Shown piece after piece: positions 22,701-34,500 of a stretch of 64,000 nt of DNA. The notes below the pieces were generated by a model. That model saw only the letters and a program-made list of their open reading frames with translations, did no database searches and was not told the DNA's origin. Source of the DNA: Maylandia zebra (lineage: Eukaryota; Chordata; Actinopteri; Cichliformes; Cichlidae); assembly GCF_041146795.1 (NCBI RefSeq), contig NC_135167.1, forward strand, positions 4,926,454-4,990,453. Reading direction: 5' to 3'. Positions within the stretch are counted from its first letter, which is position 1. Every line of letters begins with the position of its first letter. The position numbers and the translations under genes are program-made.

Positions 22701-25700
22701 ATCAGCCTGATTGTCTTCATTTGGTTACAGTGAGTGTCCTCATGTCCCGTGATGTGTCATATTTAAATATTGTAGAATATCTCTTTAGTTTAGCAGACGA
22801 GACATTTTTTTCATCCTTTCATCAAGGACCTAAAGTAATGTGTTCATACTAAGTGAATTACTGCCATCTCATTTCATAGAAAAATTACATTTTGTTTTGT
22901 TTTTTACTATGTTGTGAAAGATTAGACATTAGTTATTAAGCATCAGAAAACTAACTTGTCCCACACACTTAACATGACATTCATTGTGAAAGATTTCACA
23001 TCAAGCATTTCATTCTAAGTGGCAAAAACCCAGGTCACACAAATAGCCAGGAAGCCCACCACAGTGTTTGGTGGCTAAGTAGATGGCTTGCCTGTTTCTG
23101 AGAACACTACTATGTTATGTTGCTAGGTTACAGCGCCTCTCACCACATGTTGCTTCATAGGACCTCAGTTGTTGCTCCAATTTTTGAAACTTTTTAAAAA
23201 TAATGTTTGAACTTCCCTGCATGAATGCTTTTTTGCAAAACCTATTTAGTTTGTAAACCTAAAGAAATGCCTGGGTTTTTGCCATTTGCAGAGAGTAGGT
23301 TTTAGTTCCTTATAAATAAATTATTGTTCTCTCTTCTATAGTTTGACTTGTTGTCTGTGACACTGCACCCTGCTGATAGTAAACCACTTCAGCCCCCAGT
23401 CTAGTTTCAACACACCTATATGTCAGTATTGCGCAGCAGCTATAGCTATAGCTGATACTTTCGCTTTAGTTCATTGTAAATTTACATTGAACTTTGGCCA
23501 CATCTCAATTTACCTTAAAGTATTTTATGGGGTTGGAAAGCTTTGAAACACTGTGAATCCTGACACCTATGTCAGTTGTTGTGAAAATGTTTATATTTAA
23601 TGGCTCTTGCATGTGACGGTGCCAAAATGACATGGTTACCAAATCTGCTCCAAACTTCACGTTTGATAAGAGTCCAAGTGTGGAGACGTCTCTATGTCTT
23701 TAGGTCACAGATGAACGAACTACTGCATAGGCATAGAAACAAGAAATTGGGTACTTAAGTTGTAAACATCATTCAATGTTCATGAGATGTACAGGAAATT
23801 TTCATTGTGGGTTCTACACAGGACAAGCAACTCCTTCATGAAACTACCATGAAGAAATGTGTAAGCTATTCATGTGACAACAGGAAATAGCTTGACAGTA
23901 GCAACAGTTGGCCTCAGCTGTAGCACACTTTGACAAAGTGTGAAGACCCTATCATCACTGCTGCCAGCTTCAGTTTTTTGTCTTTTATTGTTTAATCCAC
24001 AGGACCACGTGCCTCACTTACACATAGACAAGACATTTTATCTTGTATATTTAGTCTTATAGCCATTATAAACAAACAACAAGCTTATAATCTCTATTGG
24101 TGTAAAGTATGGAAAAGTATGAACAGATATTGAAACTGATTTTAAAATTAAACATCTAAAAATGCCAGATTATGTCTACTGTCTGCAAAACTGGTGATAA
24201 ATAAATAATCCTGTTTCTCTTGTAGTCGGCGGTGTCCTGAGAAGGCCACAGGTCTGCACATGCAACTTACAGGGGCAATGTTCTCCTCCACCTCAGCTTC
24301 CTGCTGTGCAGTTTCTGGGAATGGCTGAGGAAAAATGAGGACAGCTCAATTTGCCTGGTTCTTGGTCTCTTTCTGCATTGGTCTCTGCTGGCCACCTTGA
24401 CCTGGAGTGCTCTGGAGGGGTTTCAAATCTACCTTTTGCTCATTCGGGTCTTTAACATCTATATCAGGAGATACCTGCTCAAACTCTGCCTGGTTGGATG
24501 GGGTTAGTGAAGTTTTGTTGGGACATTGTTTCTGTCAAATATGGAAAAAAGAAAAGAAAAACACTAATGAAGCAATAGTTCCAAGACAAGACTGAGGGCA
24601 ATTAATATAGGCAAGGTAATTAATGATTTGAAAACAGGAGAGTAACAAGACAGCTGAATCTAATCTAACTTCTATCGTTATCCTTCTATCAAAAATGAGA
24701 AACTACCTAAACGGAAATACTGAGCACAAGTTGGGGTGAAACTCATAACAGTTGAGACCTGACAATAAAGAACACTAAGAAACCAAAAAACTGACAAATA
24801 ACCTTAAAAACAAGTAGAATTATACAAAGAAAAATTCAGAAACAAGAGTATCCTGAGCTCTCTTTGGCTGTTGTTTGAATTGGTCACCTTTAAATTAAGA
24901 AAAAGTTATAGTGGGACATTTTCACACATTATCTACTAAAGCTGCTGAATGTTATTGACTCTCTCAGTTCAGCTTCTAGTCAACTGAACAAACTGACAAA
25001 GTCTGGCAGTTTAGAGATAAGAGGAATATGTAGATGGGGCTCAATCTAAAAATTTCTCAAGGTTGGTGATTTGTGTAGACTCGTATTATTGTTTTTTGTT
25101 TGTTTGTATTTTTTTCATGTAGAGCAATTTCTTTTTGAATAAATTAAATTAAGAGAAGCCACATTCCAGTGTTTGCGTTTTACACGTACACACACAGACA
25201 CTGGCAAGGTTCTTACACTGAAGCCCAGAACTTGGTGATAATCTAACATTCTCCGTATATCTTTTATTTTATGTTTGAGAAACTGCAATGGATATTGCAA
25301 ATTTAAAAAAAAAATGTTACATTTGATCTTATCTTGGTCTTTGTATCTAATGATTCAATTAAAGGTAATTGATCATTCTCTTGTCCAGGTTTTCCCACAT
25401 TGGTCGCAACAATTTGTGGGATTTCAGGTGTTTATGGAAAGTACACTCTACAACTAAGGGAAACCAAAAATGGCAATTCAACAGCACAAATGTAAGAAAC
25501 TCAGTGGTTTTGATTTTAAATATGTAATTAGCATGGTATTTTGATTATGCACAGATACATGCTGTTATGTTAAAGGAGCTCACTGTATTTTTTTATTTTA
25601 TCTTTTTAATGGGCAGGTGCTGGATTAGCAGCGACTTCCAATCAAAGTGTCCTCTAGTCAGCTACATCACTACTGTGGCCTTTCCTTTGTTGGTGGTCGT

Positions 25701-26088
25701 GTTCAATGCCTGCATGCTGGGGCTGGTTGTGTGTAAGATGCGGAAATTAAGAAGTGATGATAAGAAGATGAGCTTTGTAAGCAGCAGTGACTGGAAGGAG
25801 ATAAACAAAGAGAAAAGAAAGAGGTTATGGAGGGACTGTGTCACAGTGCTGGGCCTCAGCTGTGTGCTGGGGTTACCTTGGGGGTTAGCCAGCACTACGT
25901 ACGTTTCACTCACTGGGATCTACATATTCACCATTTTGAACTCCCTTCAAGGTTATTATGTGAATGATTCTTATATCAAATATGCACTGGACTTTGATCA
26001 CTTGCAAGAAGAATTAACACTCGTTTTTCTTCTCTTCTCAGGTGTATTTATATTTCTTTGGTCTGTGGGTTTGGCCCGGAAGTCTTGA

Positions 26089-27149
26089 TCGGGCTATGTT
26101 TCATTAGTCAGAGACTCTTCAAAAAATGTTGAACACCAGTTTCAGCAGCCAATAGCCAATAACAGCCAAGATGTATTATCTATGATGTATATTAGGTGTT
26201 GACTGTTGAATGAGTTTTTGGGTTTTTGTTGCTGTTTTGTTTCTTCTTTTATATGCAAATGTATATTTTCAAAAAATGCAGCTATGATTCTTATGGTTGT
26301 ATTATTTTTAGTAGAGAAGGCAAAGATTCTCAACAATTTACTGATTCATAAAAGACAATTCATGTATTATGACTTAGGTAAGTTACTGTAGATGGAAACT
26401 TTTGTGCTTTCATAAAAACATTTGGTTTCACTGCAGGTCAGTCTCTCAGTGAACTATACACTTTCAGATATTTTTGTCTGGCTTTCTCATGTATGAGTCA
26501 AGTAGGAAAACTATGATTAAAATATTTTAATGCACAGCATCATTTCTACACACTTAAATGGTCTAAATGATAATTTCTGGAAACTATCATAAGGTTTAAA
26601 GTTTCATGTTAGTTTCTTGAGCTAAAATTGCACCTAACCTTTTGCTTTAGTGGTTTAGGTACAAAGATTGCTGTCAGTCCTTCTGTTTTAATCAACAGTA
26701 CATCCTGAAACACAAGCCAGCCTATCACAGAGCCTACATACCCTCTCAGCAGCTGACTCAATGTGTATTAGTCACCTATAATTGAGGAGACTATGCAGAC
26801 ACGCCATGACTTTTTGCTACTGTACAGATGATTGTGAAGCATGAATGTTGCAACATAGCTCAGTGGTTAGTACTGTTACTGATGGAGTGTTTAACATGAA
26901 AAAATACTTTAATTGCTTTGGACTGAACTAACTTTTCAGTGAAATGGGGCTGCAGACATCATCTGATGTTATCTGACAGGAATTGAAACTGAGTATTGAA
27001 CTATGAAACTCAATAACAGAGTCGCTGTAGAGTGACCCCTTGTGCACAATAATTGCAGCCTTTTTTTGTTTTATTCGTGGTTTTACTCATAGGCTGGTTG
27101 ATTTACAACAGCACATAATGTGACAGATCCTCCAAAACACATGCAACCA
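26089..27149. other. 3' flank of copy B and spacer
   Basis: AT-rich sequence with short frames that have no domain or splice context. A stretch near 26089-26160 aligns with the coding tail of A and C but is untranslated here because of the early stop. Nothing else is recognised. Confidence 0.4.
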
Positions 27150-27640
27150 GAGTAGCATTTAATTCAATTAAGCTGTAGTTATACATCCAGTTCATAAGAA
27201 CATTATTCTCAAGGCACCTTACATAATAAGACAAAGACCCCAGGAAGGAAAACCACAACCATATGGTGATCCTTTATAAGCAGCACTTGGCCATAAAGGA
27301 AAGAGACAGGAACAGATCTTCAACACAAGCCATCTGCTTTTGTGGTTCCAGGTGAGGGGAAATAGAGGATAAATAAGAAGAGCACACAGAGATAAGGAGG
27401 ACACAAATTATGAGAAGAAGGCAACATTTTGTGGTAAGCAGTAGTGCCGTAAAACACATCAAGAGTGAAAAGAGTTTAACAGAGGAAGAATTCTTTTGTG
27501 CATCATGGGAAGTCCCATCACATCTGTCAAACAACTCACGGTTACAGCTGTTCAAAACACCACGAGGCTGGCTGACATGATTGTGATGGGCAAGCCGTGA
27601 GTGCTCAGACTGTGTTTATTGAACGCAATATGGATGAGAT
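27150..27640 (-). mobile_element. Old LINE-2-like 3' UTR remnant
   Basis: Degenerate match to the 3' UTR of the LINE-2-like copies at 9935-10320 and 34490-34870: 'aattcaatt' terminus, 'ctcaaggcaccttacataat', 'ggaaggaaaaccacaac', 'tgcatcatgggaa' in the same order. No coding part remains. Confidence 0.5.
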
Positions 27641-27666
27641 CTTGGCTCTGCAACGGGGAATTGATA

Positions 27667-29230
27667 CAGGGAGTGCAGAATTATTAGGCAAATGAGTATT
27701 TTGTCCACATCATCCTCTTCATGCATGTTGTCTTGCTCCAAGCTGTATAGGCTCGAAAGCCTACTACCAATTAAGCATATTAGGTGATGTGCATCTCTGT
27801 AATGAGAAGGGGTGTGGTCTAATGACATCAACACCCTATATCAGGTGTGCATAATTATTAGGCAACGTCCTTTCCTTTGGCAAAATGGGTCAAAAGAAGG
27901 ACTTGACAGGCTCAGAAAAGTCAAAAATAGTGAGATATCTTGCAGAGGGATGCAGCAGTCTCAAAATTGCAAAGCTTCTGAAGCGTGATCATCGAACAAT
28001 CAAGCGTTTCATTCAAAATAGTCAACAGGGTCGCAAGAAGCGTGTGGAAAAACCAAGGCGCAAAATAACTGCCCATGAACTGAGAAAAGTCAAGCGTGCA
28101 GCTGCCAAGATGCCACTTGCCACCAGTTTGGCCATATTTCAGAGCTGCAACATCACTGGAGTGCCCAAAAGCACAAGGTGTGCAATACTCAGAGACATGG
28201 CCAAGGTAAGAAAGGCTGAAAGACGACCACCACTGAACAAGACACACAAGCTGAAACGTCAAGACTGGGCCAAGAAATATCTCAAGACTGGTTTTTCTAA
28301 GGTTTTATGGACTGATGAAATGAGAGTGAGTCTTGATGGGCCAGATGGATGGGCCCGTGGCTGGATTGGTAAAGGGCAGAGAGCTCCAGTCCGACTCAGA
28401 CGCCAGCAAGGTGGAGGTGGAGTACTGGTTTGGGCTGGTATCATCAAAGATGAGCTTGTGGGGCCTTTTCGGGTTGAGGATGGAGTCAAGCTCAACTCCC
28501 AGTCCTACTGCCAGTTTCTGGAAGACACCTTCTTCAAGCAGTGGTACAGGAAGAAGTCTGCATCCTTCAAGAAAAACATGATTTTCATGCAGGACAATGC
28601 TCCATCACACGCGTCCAAGTACTCCACAGCGTGGCTGGCAAGGAAGGGTATAAAAGAAGAAAAACTAATGACATGGCCTCCTTGTTCACCTGATCTGAAC
28701 CCCATTGAGAACCTGTGGTCCATCATCAAATGTGAGATTTACAAGGAGGGAAAACAGTACACCTCTCTGAACAGTGTCTGGGAGGCTGTGGTTGCTGCTG
28801 CACGCAATGTTGATGGTGAACAGATCAAAACACTGACAGAATCCATGGATGGCAGGCTTTTGAGTGTCCTTGCAAAGAAAGGTGGCTATATTGGTCGCTG
28901 ATTTGTTTTTGTTTTGTTTTTGAATGTCAGAAATGTATATTTGTGAATGTGGAGATGTTATATTGGTTTCACTGGTAAAAAATAAATAATTGAAATGGGT
29001 ATATATTTGTTTTTTGTTAAGTTGCCTAATAATTATGCACAGTAATAGTCACCTGCACACACAGATATCCCCCTAAAATAGCTAAAACTAAAAACAAACT
29101 AAAAACTACTTCCACAAACATTCAGCTTTGATATTAATGAGTTTTTTGGGTTCATTGAGAACATGGTTGTTGTTCAATAATAAAATTATTCCTCAAAAAT
29201 ATAACTTGCCTAATAATTCTGCACTCCCTG
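27667..29230 (+). mobile_element. Complete Tc1/mariner element, DD37E type
   Basis: A 1564-bp element flanked by TA on both sides. The outer termini are perfect inverted repeats (start 'cagggagtgcagaattatta', end its complement). A second, inner pair ('gtgcataattattaggcaac' at 27846-27865 and its complement at about 29022-29041) makes an IR/DR-like arrangement. It encloses one uninterrupted transposase. The perfect ends and open frame imply recent insertion. It lies in the B-C spacer inside the edge of an older LINE remnant. Confidence 0.93.
27885..28901 (+). CDS. Tc1/mariner transposase, DD37E (338 aa)
   Basis: Cut-and-paste transposase acting in the nucleus on its own inverted repeats. An N-terminal helix-turn-helix (about residues 5-50; GSEKSKIVRYLAEGCSSLKI, then KLLKRDHRTIKRF) would bind the ends. 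A basic stretch (QQGRKKRVEKPRRK) looks like a hinge or nuclear signal. The catalytic core has Asp in VLWTDEMRV, Asp in FMQDNAPSH and Glu in [10 protein letters not shown]. Counting residues between the second Asp and the Glu gives 37, not the 34 of classical Tc1, so this belongs with the DD37E group described from teleosts. The start ATG directly follows the left end; the frame has no stop or shift. Likely functional or recently so. Confidence 0.92.
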   Translation: MGQKKDLTGSEKSKIVRYLAEGCSSLKIAKLLKRDHRTIKRFIQNSQQGRKKRVEKPRRKITAHELRKVKRAAAKMPLATSLAIFQSCNITGVPKSTRCAILRDMAKVRKAERRPPLNKTHKLKRQDWAKKYLKTGFSKVLWTDEMRVSLDGPDGWARGWIGKGQRAPVRLRRQQGGGGVLVWAGIIKDELVGPFRVEDGVKLNSQSYCQFLEDTFFKQWYRKKSASFKKNMIFMQDNAPSHASKYSTAWLARKGIKEEKLMTWPPCSPDLNPIENLWSIIKCEIYKEGKQYTSLNSVWEAVVAAARNVDGEQIKTLTESMDGRLLSVLAKKGGYIGR

Positions 29231-29325
29231 TATACCTGATGACCAGTGAGGGACATTAGCCCGACTGCAAAATCGGATGCAGTTGTTCACATTAACCCAA
29301 ACAACAGCAAGTTTATTTATTCATG

Positions 29326-29577
29326 CGGGTGGCTGTGGCTCAGGTGGTAGAGCAGATCAGACTGGAAGGTTGGTGGTTTGATCCTTGGCTTTCCCAGTCT
29401 GCATGTCAGATATCCTTGGGCAAGATGATGCATTCATCGGAGTGTGAATGTGTGTGAATGTAGATTACTTTGTACTTGTGTTTAGAAGTGCTTGAATGGG
29501 TGGATGAGGCATGTTGTACACAGTGCTTTGAGTACTTGGGGAGAGTAGAAAAGCACTATATAAGAATCAGTCCATAA
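29326..29577 (+). mobile_element. tRNA-derived SINE
   Basis: The head has a pol III A box-like 'tggctcaggtggtagagc' and a B box-like 'ggtttgatcc' about 35 bases apart, as in tRNA-derived SINEs. The body ends with 'gtgctttgagtacttggg' and 'aaaagcactatataagaa'. The tail resembles the SINE at 52120-52382. The tRNA-like head cannot fold as a working tRNA. Confidence 0.7.
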
Positions 29578-29748
29578 TCATCTCCTTCACTCATTCGGCT
29601 CTGGAACAACAAATTCTTCTCCTTGATAACAGGACTCTGTTTTGACTCTCTGCCCCTATCCTTCAAGGACACCTGCATCAGCCGAGGACTGTTGACTTTT
29701 GCTTAACCAGGTGAAAGGACACACTCTCTCTCAAGCTGAACACAGGAT

Positions 29749-29770
29749 ACACACACACACACACACACAC
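29749..29770. repeat. (AC)n microsatellite
   Basis: Eleven AC units, followed by 'atatgcatg'. Confidence 0.9.
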
Positions 29771-29889
29771 ATATGCATGTACACTGATGCAGATATACAC
29801 TCACCCCCCCGTCCCCATTCCAAAGCCTCTGATGCTTGCTACCCACCTGATGCAGACGGTCCAGTCCAGCACTGGAAAAGGCTGCAGGA

Positions 29890-30715
29890 CAACATGGCTG
29901 CTGTCTACACCGGATCATTCCTTACCCCATAGAAGCCTAGACTTCCCACACCCCACCTAACTCCTCCAACTCACATTCCCAGGCAGCTGAGAGATACAAT
30001 CTCTAGTGAGTCCAGGGTCTGCCCTGGGTCCTCCTCCCAGTAGGATCATGATCTTGGAATGGGAAGTGCTGGTTCTCATTCCTGCTGCTTCACACTCAGC
30101 CACAAACTGCTCCATTCAAAGCAGAAGGTTACCGCACAATGAACACATCATCTCAAAAAACCCAAACAAAGACCCTCCACCACCTTGCCATGCTTAGATA
30201 TTCTGTCCAACACCAACCGGAAACAAGTACAACTTACTACCAGTGATATGAACCGAGCTCTGGCTTTATTTGTACAGGGACAGAATGGTCTGTAAAAATG
30301 AGCCAGGCACCCCATTCTCCTCAACAGGATATCCTGAGGGACCCTGTCAAATGCCTTCTCCAAGTCCACAAAACACATGTATACTGGTTGAGCAAACTCC
30401 TACCCACCTTTGAATATCCTTGAGAGGTTTAAGATGTGGTCTAGTGTTCCACAGTCAGAACAAAAAAGTCATCATTCCTCCAGAATCCAAGGTTTGACTA
30501 ACTGGCAGACTGTCCTGTGCCCTGGCATACACTTTCCTAAGGAGGCTGAAAAGTGTGATCCCCTATTGTCGGAGCTCTTCTTTAACAGGGGAACCACCAC
30601 TACAGTCTGCCATTCCAAAGGCACCCCCTGAGATCTCCACTGAACATTTCAGAGGTGTGTTAACCAGGACAGCCCTACAACATCCAGAGCCTTCAGGAAC
30701 TCAGGAAGGCAGCAT
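29890..30715 (-). mobile_element. RTE/Rex-like LINE fragment, minus strand
   Basis: The minus-strand frame from 30378 reads MCFVDLEKAFDRVPQDILL, the conserved first Asp motif of non-LTR reverse transcriptases. Flanking minus-strand sequence out to about 30650 continues the same domain with stops, and 29890-30130 looks like the GC-richer distal part. It matches 420-600 upstream of copy A over 30225-30320. The element is dead, and because it is shared by both flanks it predates the A/C duplication. Confidence 0.7.
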
Positions 30716-31199
30716 CAAAATAAACCCATAGATATATTATAAAGACATGAAGTACAAAATACAATAATTACATACAAAATATAGTGAAGGAGTAGCAGAA
30801 ATAAGCTGGAAATAAGCATAATAGATTAATTTTAAATGGTTTCTATGACTCAGTAATGAAACTTTATTTAACTGAGGCTTTTGTAATGGTACTGATGGCT
30901 GTAACTATCAGCATGGTTTGAAACAGGGTGCAACAGTACTCTGTGTTGGATTTTTTTACTTTGGAAATGTCTTTTATTTTTTTAAACTTATTTCCTAACT
31001 CTCTTTTTTTCTTTAGGGTGGATTTTAAGATTTCTGTCAGACTTGTTTTAACATTAATTTATTGAAGTTCTTTGCCCAAGTTATGATCTCATCAAGTTAT
31101 CTTGTGTTTATGAATGTTTATCTTTCTCTGGCTCTCTCTGTCAACCAAGAAGCACAGCATAGAAAGGATTAAGGTCATACCATTAATTCAAATGATAAA

Positions 31200-31500
31200 G
31201 CCTTGATAAAACAACTGATAATTTTCCTTCATGTAACCATAGCAGCAGGGTCTCCGGCAGACAACGCTCAAACTGATTCACTGCCTGTGTGTTCAGTGTG
31301 GTTATATACTGTCTGTGTAAATATTTCTATCATAACTCAGAGCAACAACTCGCTACTTGAACTTCTGCCTCTGCCAAGAACATGTGATATATACAGATGT
31401 GAAACTCCCACTTTGTCTCAGTTAGCAAGCCTCAGCCAAGCAGAGCAACACCCTGTGGACCTCATAGAGCATACCTGTGTTTGTGGCTGAGTGAGCCACG
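31200..31500 (+). promoter_or_regulatory. Upstream region of receptor copy C (shortened)
   Basis: Positions 31200-31382 match 600-847 of copy A's distal flank, and 31383-31500 match the leader starting at 2186. The roughly 1.34 kb between these two points in A, including the ETS/RUNX pair kept in A and B, is missing here. The promoter of C therefore differs from the sisters from about 120 bases upstream of the ATG. Confidence 0.5.
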
Positions 31501-34500
31501 ATGTGGATTACATTTTTTCTAGTTACAATCTTCTGTTTTTCTATGTCCCAAGCTGTGGGTGAGTAAATTTACCATATCATTCCTATGATGTTTAAAGTTG
31601 TGTGCTTGTGAGGGAAATACCACTCTAACTGTTATTATCTCAAGGTTGTGGATTTTCTCAAACCACGAGAAAAGTAAAATCACTGACTAGCATCTCAGCT
31701 ATCAGGTAGCAGGAACGCTAAGTTCCTAGTGTTGATCAAACAGCTGCTTCTCACTTGCCTCTGGAGTTAAATGTCACTTTGATGTTTTATCACCTTTCAG
31801 TCTTGTTTAAATGTATTAATGATGCTAATTTTGATCCCTTCACTTCTGGTGTGTATCACTATAGCAGACTACTGTGAAAATGTTCTCCAGGAGTGCCTAA
31901 AAGGGCCCACTGCATGGACACGGTAATTCGTTTTATTCTGTACATCTCACATTCCTGCTTTTGAAAGGTTATATCATCTTTCTCATGAATAAATAAACTT
32001 GCTGTTGATAAATACTAGTTTAACATAATTGATACAACCTGAAGGAGAGATATGATCACTGTTTATGCATTCACTCCATATAACAGAAGTTACTGCCTGT
32101 TAAAATGTTTTTATCTCTACATAGGCTGCTTTTCAGTGTTTTAACATGGTTTCATCATAAAAACGTACTAAGTGTATAATCTTTTTAATTTATACCGTAA
32201 TCTCAATCAAATGTGACACTGAGGGCTCCTGGCAAAGTGTCTGTGTATAAATAAATATTTATGACATGAAAGGACACTTTGTCACATTTTGAGATGCATT
32301 TGACACTCTGGAAGCGTAGGACATTATTTTTAAATTACTGTCAGGGGTTTTCAAAGATCAGTGCTATAATGTGTCTAACTGGAAAGGGTGTTGGTTGCAC
32401 TCCCCAAAATAACTGATACTTTTTAAAGCAAGTAAATATAATATATAACTGTGAACAAATGAAATCAATAAATTCAAATCACACCAAAGCAGACTGTGAA
32501 ATAATTGTTTTTTTCTTATTTATTAATTATTTCTATTAGTTTATTGTCTCTGTCTTCAGTTATATCACTAATTTGTATATCTGAACTATGTTAAATTTCT
32601 GTTGGTAGTTGTTATGAGGACAAAATTATGACCTGCAAGCCAAGAGGTCGCTTCATGGCAGGCATCAGACAACTCAAAGTAGACTCGCTTCAAGAGGTGA
32701 GGTCATTTGGAGCTGAAGTGCTTTTTGGAAGTGAAAAAATTACATTTTATCTGAATTGCTTTATTTTTGTATTAATGAACTCAATAAATAACAAAAACAG
32801 AATATTTAAAATTTTGTTTTTGTGTATACGCTTCAGGTTGATGTGAGTCCTACACATGAACATAGGGTTCACATCCCATCATCAGCTCTCCAGAGAAGCA
32901 GAGGAAATGTGCCTGAGGTGGAGGTCCTGGTGGTGGCCTCTGTAATAAACAGCAGTCATTTTAAGGTCAGTGACTCCAGAAAGAGAACGTTGATGTCATT
33001 CACTGAAAAAATGCTGATCTGTGGGGGTTGCAGGTTCAGTTTCACTGAAGGCCACAGTAGGAAATGAGAAATACTGTCCTTTATATCATGTCAAATATGT
33101 ACGTCTGGTAGTATATTTAATCAAATCTTAAATTTCCATGTACATATACCCAGAAATCTCACCAGTTTTGTTTCACATTCCTGAAAATGACAAATCAGTT
33201 GTGTGGGAAGTTTCATAAACAAGAGTAAAAACATGTTTGAGCATGTAGTTCAGCCTTCAGCCTCCCTTCTTCCCTCGAATTAGTGCACATAAACTTGCCT
33301 TTACAGCTCAGGTACAGAAAACAGAAACATACTGGGCTGTATGTCTCTTGTAAATTTGGCAACTTCCTAAAGTCGCTGGTGTCCATCTGTAACTCCACGT
33401 CTCTTGTCATGCTGGTGTGTGGATTCAAACATCACAATCACAATGTAACTTATGTTCTTTAAAAACAGATATATGGCGCTCTGTTATACAAACGTCTTCT
33501 GCTAAAAACAACCTCAGACTTCCATCTTTGCTTGCATCTGCTTTCCTGTTTGTTCTATTCTGCTTTTTCTAGCTTGTAAGCTTTCAGGTGGTTTTGAGTG
33601 TTGAGTCTGTTTAGGCTGTTTACTGCGTGGGTGTGTGTAGTTGTGTAAACCACATACTAACAAATGTGTTAGTATGTGGGCTGAATTTAAATTAGTGAAG
33701 GGCTAGATTTGGCCTGTGGGTCTTCATGTTAAGAGGAGAGTTTTTTGCAGTCAATCTCATCCCAGCACTTTGTTCACGTGTCTCACACATTGCAGCTAAG
33801 TCCTCGTTCAAAAGGCAGGCAAATACAGTTTCACCGCAGAGAAGGCACTGTGTTTAGGGGCTCAGTCCTATCGGTGAAGGCAGGAACTCTTTCAGTGAAT
33901 AACCTCCAGCAACCCATCAAGTTAATCTTCAGACATGACAAAGAGGTAAGAAGACATCAAAATGGTTGCAACAGCATCTTACTTTGAAAATCTAATAATC
34001 TGTTTTCATGGTATTTCTATTCATTTTTTTCACAGGTGGAAAATGGGACTTGTGTATTTTGGGCGGAATCAGCAATGGGAAATGGAACAGGTATTATTAC
34101 AGATGTCAGCCTCCAGTATAGTCATTTCTAAATCTAAAGAAGATTTACAACTACTTAATGTATTTGTACGTATTTATTTTATTAGGTTATTGGAGCACTG
34201 AAGGCTGTGAAACCAGTAACACAGGAAATGAATTTATTTGCAGCTGCAACCATCTGAGCTTCTTCGCTGTGCTTGTGGTAAAATGATAACTTCTTTCTAC
34301 AGAATGTAATAAAGCCCTGTGATAAAATCTGCGCTTGTCTAATCAGTGTATAGCAACTTTAATTAGGAACAGCATATGAATTGAGTCTTTAAAGAGCTTG
34401 AAGGGTGATATCTTCAACTTAAATGCAAGCAACAAAAGAGCCATTTTCTCTTGGAAGTTCCCACATATAATAACAAATTCTAACAAATTCAATTCAATTT

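Larger units (their letters stand above)
16548..26088 (+). pseudogene. Adhesion GPCR copy B, frameshifted in TM2 exon
   Basis: Exon remnants match A and C one to one: 16548-16605, 16884-16935, 19905-19989, 20192-20299, 21286-21447, 21534-21582, 21673-21764, 22611-22729, 24226-24502, 25389-25491, 25617-25951, 26042-26088. The signal peptide (MWITLFLVKIICFSMSQA), the GAIN/GPS with an intact triad ([13 protein letters not shown]), TM1, and TM3-TM7 are all recognisable. In exon 9 one base is missing between 24284 and 24285 relative to A and C, so the frame shifts in TM2 and meets TGA at 24326-24328. The exon is 277 nt, where 278 would keep frame. The last exon also stops early (TGA 26086-26088), losing about 20 tail residues. 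Donors after exons 9 and 11 (gttagt, gttatt) are weaker than in the sisters. A truncated product ending after TM1, or a sequencing error, are the alternatives. Confidence 0.8.
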
